Of a DNA stretch of 9,072 bases, positions 6,496 through 9,072 are shown piece after piece. The DNA lies in assembly GCA_022758945.1 (NCBI GenBank), contig JAEMQE010000115.1, positions 1 to 9,072 of the forward strand, given 5' to 3'. How positions within the stretch are numbered: position 1 is the first letter of the stretch; each line of letters opens with the position of its first letter. The position numbers and the translations under genes were made by a program. Below the pieces are notes generated by a model, which searched no databases, was not told the origin of the DNA, and saw nothing but the letters and a program-made list of their open reading frames with translations. This stretch comes from Lentimicrobium sp. Lineage in GTDB: Bacteria > Bacteroidota > Bacteroidia > Flavobacteriales > Flavobacteriaceae.

Positions 6496-7518
6496 ATGAA
6501 AAATAAAAACAAATCCGTTATTATCTGGTTGCTTTCAGGTTGCTTTTTAGTATTTGTAATGGTTGTTGTTGGTGGAATCACCCGTTTGACCAATTCGGGA
6601 CTTTCAATGACCGACTGGCATTTGGTCACCGATACTTTCCCTCCTTTAACCGAAGCGAAATGGCAAGAAACATTCGAACAATACAAGAAATTTCCCGAAT
6701 ACCAAAAAATCAATATTCATAACGACTTTACACTTTCGGACTATAAATTTATTTATTTCTGGGAATGGTTTCACCGATTGATTGGACGCGTTCTTGGATT
6801 TGTTTTCATTATTCCGTTTGTATATTTTTTAATTAAGAAAAAAATCGACAAATCGACCCTCAACAAATGTTTTATTCTTTTGGGAATGGGTGCTTTGCAA
6901 GGATTTTTGGGTTGGTTTATGGTTCGAAGTGGATTGGTTGACAATCCAGATGTAAGTCATTTTCGATTGTCATTGCATTTAACTTTTGCATTTATCACCT
7001 TTGCTTACACGCTTTGGGTGGCACTGGATTTGATTTATCCCAATAAAAATGAAGTCATTCTTCCACTTCAAAAAATCGCTCGTTTTGCTTTAGTTTTTTT
7101 ACTATTGCAAATCATTTACGGCGGATTTGTTGCTGGTTTAAATGCTGGGCTAATCCACAACCATTGGCCTTTGATGAGCGACGGACAATTTTTTCACGAA
7201 AGTATTATTTTAGAAAAAGACACTTGGCTGCAAAGACTTACCGAAGGGAAAAGTGGAGTTCAATTTGTGCATCGGACTTTGGCTTATTTTGTAGTTGGAT
7301 TTATATTACTACTAGCATTTAAAAGCCATAAATTTGATTTAAATAAAGAACAAAAGTCAGGTATAAACGCATTAGTTATTCTAGTGTTTTTGCAATTCAC
7401 ATTGGGTGTTTTTACCTTACTTTACAGCGTTCCATTATGGCTAGGATTGACACATCAAGTAGTCGCTTTCTTCTTGCTTACGGCAATGACCTATACTTTG
7501 CACAGGCTTTCTAAATAA
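6496..7518 (+). CDS. ctaA: Heme A synthase (COX15/CtaA family)
   Basis: The 340-residue inner-membrane protein converts heme O to heme A for aa3-type or related cytochrome oxidases. About eight transmembrane helices are visible (near 8-28, 84-113, 124-142, 157-178, 193-216, 255-275, 289-310, 315-337), arranged as two four-helix halves. Each half carries the heme-ligand histidine pair: H93 in EWFHRLIGR and H161 in SLHLTF in the first, H259 in VHRTLAY and H320 in THQVVAF in the second. VVGGITRLTNSGLSM at about 24-38 and GGFVAGLNAG with HNHWPLM at about 209-227 are typical of the COX15 type. All key residues are present. It starts one base after the toxin stop and likely depends on an upstream promoter shared with the toxin-antitoxin pair, unless one lies within those genes. 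No ctaB (heme O synthase) is beside it in this window. Confidence 0.95.
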   Translation: MKNKNKSVIIWLLSGCFLVFVMVVVGGITRLTNSGLSMTDWHLVTDTFPPLTEAKWQETFEQYKKFPEYQKINIHNDFTLSDYKFIYFWEWFHRLIGRVLGFVFIIPFVYFLIKKKIDKSTLNKCFILLGMGALQGFLGWFMVRSGLVDNPDVSHFRLSLHLTFAFITFAYTLWVALDLIYPNKNEVILPLQKIARFALVFLLLQIIYGGFVAGLNAGLIHNHWPLMSDGQFFHESIILEKDTWLQRLTEGKSGVQFVHRTLAYFVVGFILLLAFKSHKFDLNKEQKSGINALVILVFLQFTLGVFTLLYSVPLWLGLTHQVVAFFLLTAMTYTLHRLSK

Positions 7519-7528
7519 AAAAAATTAA

Positions 7529-7548
7529 CCCACAGTTAAAACTGTGGG
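7529..7548. terminator. Perfect 9-bp hairpin after ctaA, terminator-like
   Basis: CCCACAGTT (7529-7537) pairs exactly with AACTGTGGG (7540-7548) around AA, starting 10 bp after the ctaA stop. The run of seven A at 7518-7524 lies on the 5' side, so the classic stem plus T-run reads on the minus strand, not in the direction of ctaA. On the plus strand the hairpin may still end or stabilise the ctaA RNA. The sequence resembles a short repeat that I recall between other flavobacterial genes. Confidence 0.45.
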
Positions 7549-7601
7549 CTATTCAAAATAACCTGACTATATTGTCGCATCCTTTTGTTTAACATCTATA
7601 A

Positions 7602-8375
7602 ATGTCTAAACTTGCAGCCGAAGATAAATTCCTAGATTTATCGGATTACGGAAGACCGATTGGAAAATTCATTGCCAATCAATTAAAAAATACTCGATTT
7701 ACACCCATTCACGTTACGCTGCTTTTTGGTGTTTCTGGCTTGATTGCTATTTATTGCATTTTACAAAATCACTACTTTTTTGCCAGCTTTTTTATCATTC
7801 TGAAATCGATTATTGACGCTGCCGATGGCGAATTGGCGAGGTTAAAAAACACCCCTTCTTACGTGGGAAGATACCTCGATAGTGTGTTTGATATTGTCCT
7901 GAACTTTCTGTTTTTTATGACCATTTATTACGAGTCAAAAACCTCCTTTTGGATGACAATTTTAGCCTTTTTTTGTATCCAATTACAAGGCACTTTATAC
8001 AATTATTATTATGTAATTTTGAGAAATAAATCTATTGGAGGAGACAAAACCAGCAAGATTTTTGAAGACAAATCGCCTCGAGCTTTGCCTGGAGAAACTC
8101 AAAAATCTGTCGATATTATGTTTAGAATCTATATGATTGCTTATGGGGTTTTCGACAAAATAATTCACGCTTTGGACAGTGAGGCTTACAAGGTTAAAAC
8201 ATTTCCAAACTGGTTTATGACCTTCGTTTCCATTTACGGATTGGGTTTTCAATTGCTGATCATTGCCGTGATGTTACCCTTGAATTTGATAGAATATATC
8301 GTTCCGTTTTTTATAATTTACTCTTTGTTTATTTTTGTCTTGATAGGTACCAGAAAGACCTTTTTTAAGCCTTAA
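7602..8375 (+). CDS. CDP-alcohol phosphatidyltransferase family membrane enzyme
   Basis: The protein has 257 residues. Enzymes of this family swap the CMP of a CDP-alcohol, often CDP-diacylglycerol, for a second alcohol, making phospholipid headgroups or related inositol or glycerol phosphates. The complete catalytic motif D-x2-DG-x2-AR-x8-G-x3-D-x3-D is present at residues 72-97: D72, D75, G76, A79, R80, G89, D93 and D97, which bind the metal ions and the CDP part. About six hydrophobic helices are visible, beginning near 38-55 and 57-73 and ending near 235-250, as expected for the inner-membrane fold. A hydrophilic stretch (about 143-165, with SIGGDKTSKIFEDKSPRALP) interrupts the middle. 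The acceptor alcohol is not deducible. It lies 83 bp after ctaA, behind a hairpin, so it may be a separate transcript. It converges with the response regulator gene. Confidence 0.88.
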   Translation: MSKLAAEDKFLDLSDYGRPIGKFIANQLKNTRFTPIHVTLLFGVSGLIAIYCILQNHYFFASFFIILKSIIDAADGELARLKNTPSYVGRYLDSVFDIVLNFLFFMTIYYESKTSFWMTILAFFCIQLQGTLYNYYYVILRNKSIGGDKTSKIFEDKSPRALPGETQKSVDIMFRIYMIAYGVFDKIIHALDSEAYKVKTFPNWFMTFVSIYGLGFQLLIIAVMLPLNLIEYIVPFFIIYSLFIFVLIGTRKTFFKP

Positions 8376-8469
8376 AATCGTCATAGATATAATCTATATT
8401 GAATTCATAAACAACTAAATACCAGTATTTTTAAACGCGTTTATATGATTTTTAAATTTAAACAAAAAA
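8376..8469. other. Convergent intergenic gap with two short inverted repeats
   Basis: This 94-bp A+T-rich gap lies between two gene 3' ends and is where terminators would be expected. It holds ATAGAT-ATA-ATCTAT at 8383-8397 and the 12-bp palindrome TAAACGCGTTTA at 8432-8443. The palindrome has T-rich DNA on its left (8428-8432) and a T-run soon after on the right (8449-8453), so it could act on either strand, though the stem is weak. Confidence 0.3.
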
Positions 8470-9072
8470 TCAACCAATCCAAGCCTTGAAATCGGAAACT
8501 TTTTCGCGACTTACGATCACTTCATCTTCTTTATATGAAGGTAAAATTACCTTCAATCTCGAGTTAGAATATACCACAATTTCCTTGATGGATTTTAATG
8601 GAATGATGAACTTTCGACTGATTCGATAAAATTGTTTGGCATCCAATTCTTGTTCCAAAATTTCCAAAGTGGATTCAATCAAATAATTTCTGTTGTCGAA
8701 AGTGTGAATATAGGTTCCTTTATTTTCGCTAAAAAAACATTCGATTTCATCGGTGGAAATCACTTTGAGATGTTGCCCAATTTTGACGGCAAACCTAGTT
8801 TTGAAATTCTTATCGAATGGATTTTGGAACATTTTTTTAATTTGTTCAAAATCCAATTGAAGGGTGTTTTCTGGTTTTGGCAAACGCATTTTGAATTTAG
8901 AAATTGCCACTTCCAAATCATCTTCGTCGATTGGTTTCAAAAGGTAATCAATGGAGTTTAATTTGAATGCTTTTAGCGCATATTCATCATAAGCCGTCGT
9001 GAAAATTATAGCGCTTTTTATATCCACTTTTTCGAAAATTTCGAACGACAACCCATCCGATAATTGAATGTC
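8470..9072 (-). CDS. LytTR-family response regulator, 5' end beyond the right edge
   Basis: The minus-strand frame runs from the window edge to TGA at 8472-8470, giving 200 residues. It opens with DIQLSDGLSFEIF; the first visible residue is probably the phospho-acceptor aspartate of the receiver domain, so about the first 50-60 residues are missing. The rest of the receiver is typical: IIFTTAYDEYALKAF (signalling threonine and aromatic residue), then DYLLKP with the conserved lysine. A linker leads to a C-terminal LytTR DNA-binding domain (about FAVKIGQHLKVISTDEIECF to the end), with SENKGTYIHT and FYRISRKFIIPL as recognisable parts. Such regulators (LytR/AlgR/AgrA type) are phosphorylated by a partner histidine kinase, usually encoded next door, here presumably off the window. 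Its target genes are unknown. An internal methionine is not the start, because the frame continues to the edge. Confidence 0.9.
   Translation of the reverse strand, partial: DIQLSDGLSFEIFEKVDIKSAIIFTTAYDEYALKAFKLNSIDYLLKPIDEDDLEVAISKFKMRLPKPENTLQLDFEQIKKMFQNPFDKNFKTRFAVKIGQHLKVISTDEIECFFSENKGTYIHTFDNRNYLIESTLEILEQELDAKQFYRISRKFIIPLKSIKEIVVYSNSRLKVILPSYKEDEVIVSREKVSDFKAWIG

Noticed and set aside
8632..8961. Plus-strand frame of 109 codons opposite the response regulator
   Set aside because: It is antisense to the clear LytTR gene; its Phe-rich composition is the complement of lysine and glutamate codons.
1..9072. CRISPR array, tRNA or rRNA genes, phage or autonomous transposase genes
   Set aside because: I saw no regularly spaced direct repeats, no cloverleaf-like or rRNA sequence, and no transposase or integrase motif on either strand.

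Overview
The window looks like chromosomal DNA of a Bacteroidota species, most likely Flavobacteriaceae (Flavobacterium or a close relative). The reasons are the very A+T-rich sequence, genes lacking strong Shine-Dalgarno sites, TAnnTTTG-type -7 promoter motifs, protein sequences that read like flavobacterial TsaC, Cca and CtaA, and intergenic inverted repeats of a kind I associate with this group. The assignment rests on recognition, not on a database search.

Region 1 (1 to about 3640) is a visibly more A+T-rich segment of lipopolysaccharide or surface-glycan genes. On the minus strand at the left edge is the start of a Kdo/WaaP-type LPS kinase. Diverging from it are a putative CgeB/RfaS-like glycosyltransferase, a family 2 glycosyltransferase split by a -1 frameshift in a run of seven A, a gene-poor stretch with a 148-bp inverted-repeat-bounded element, and a family 9 (heptosyltransferase-type) glycosyltransferase. 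Together these would phosphorylate and extend LPS core or O-antigen sugars. The frameshift and the repeat debris suggest that the locus is changing or decaying.

Region 2 (about 3776 to 5864) holds two tRNA-maturation genes on the plus strand: tsaC (threonylcarbamoyl-AMP synthase for t6A37) and cca (CCA-adding enzyme with an HD domain). A long, nearly perfect hairpin repeat separates them.

Region 3 (5920 to 7518) is a compact three-gene run. An antitoxin-like gene overlaps a RelE/ParE-type toxin gene by 40 bp, and the heme A synthase gene ctaA starts one base after the toxin stop. A short perfect hairpin follows ctaA.

Region 4 (7602 to 9072) has a CDP-alcohol phosphatidyltransferase on the plus strand, converging on a 5'-truncated LytTR response regulator on the minus strand that runs off the right edge.

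Most of the window is recognisable housekeeping or LPS content. I see no clearly new multi-gene system. The points most worth checking are the glycosyltransferase frameshift, the 148-bp element, and the toxin-antitoxin pair joined to ctaA.
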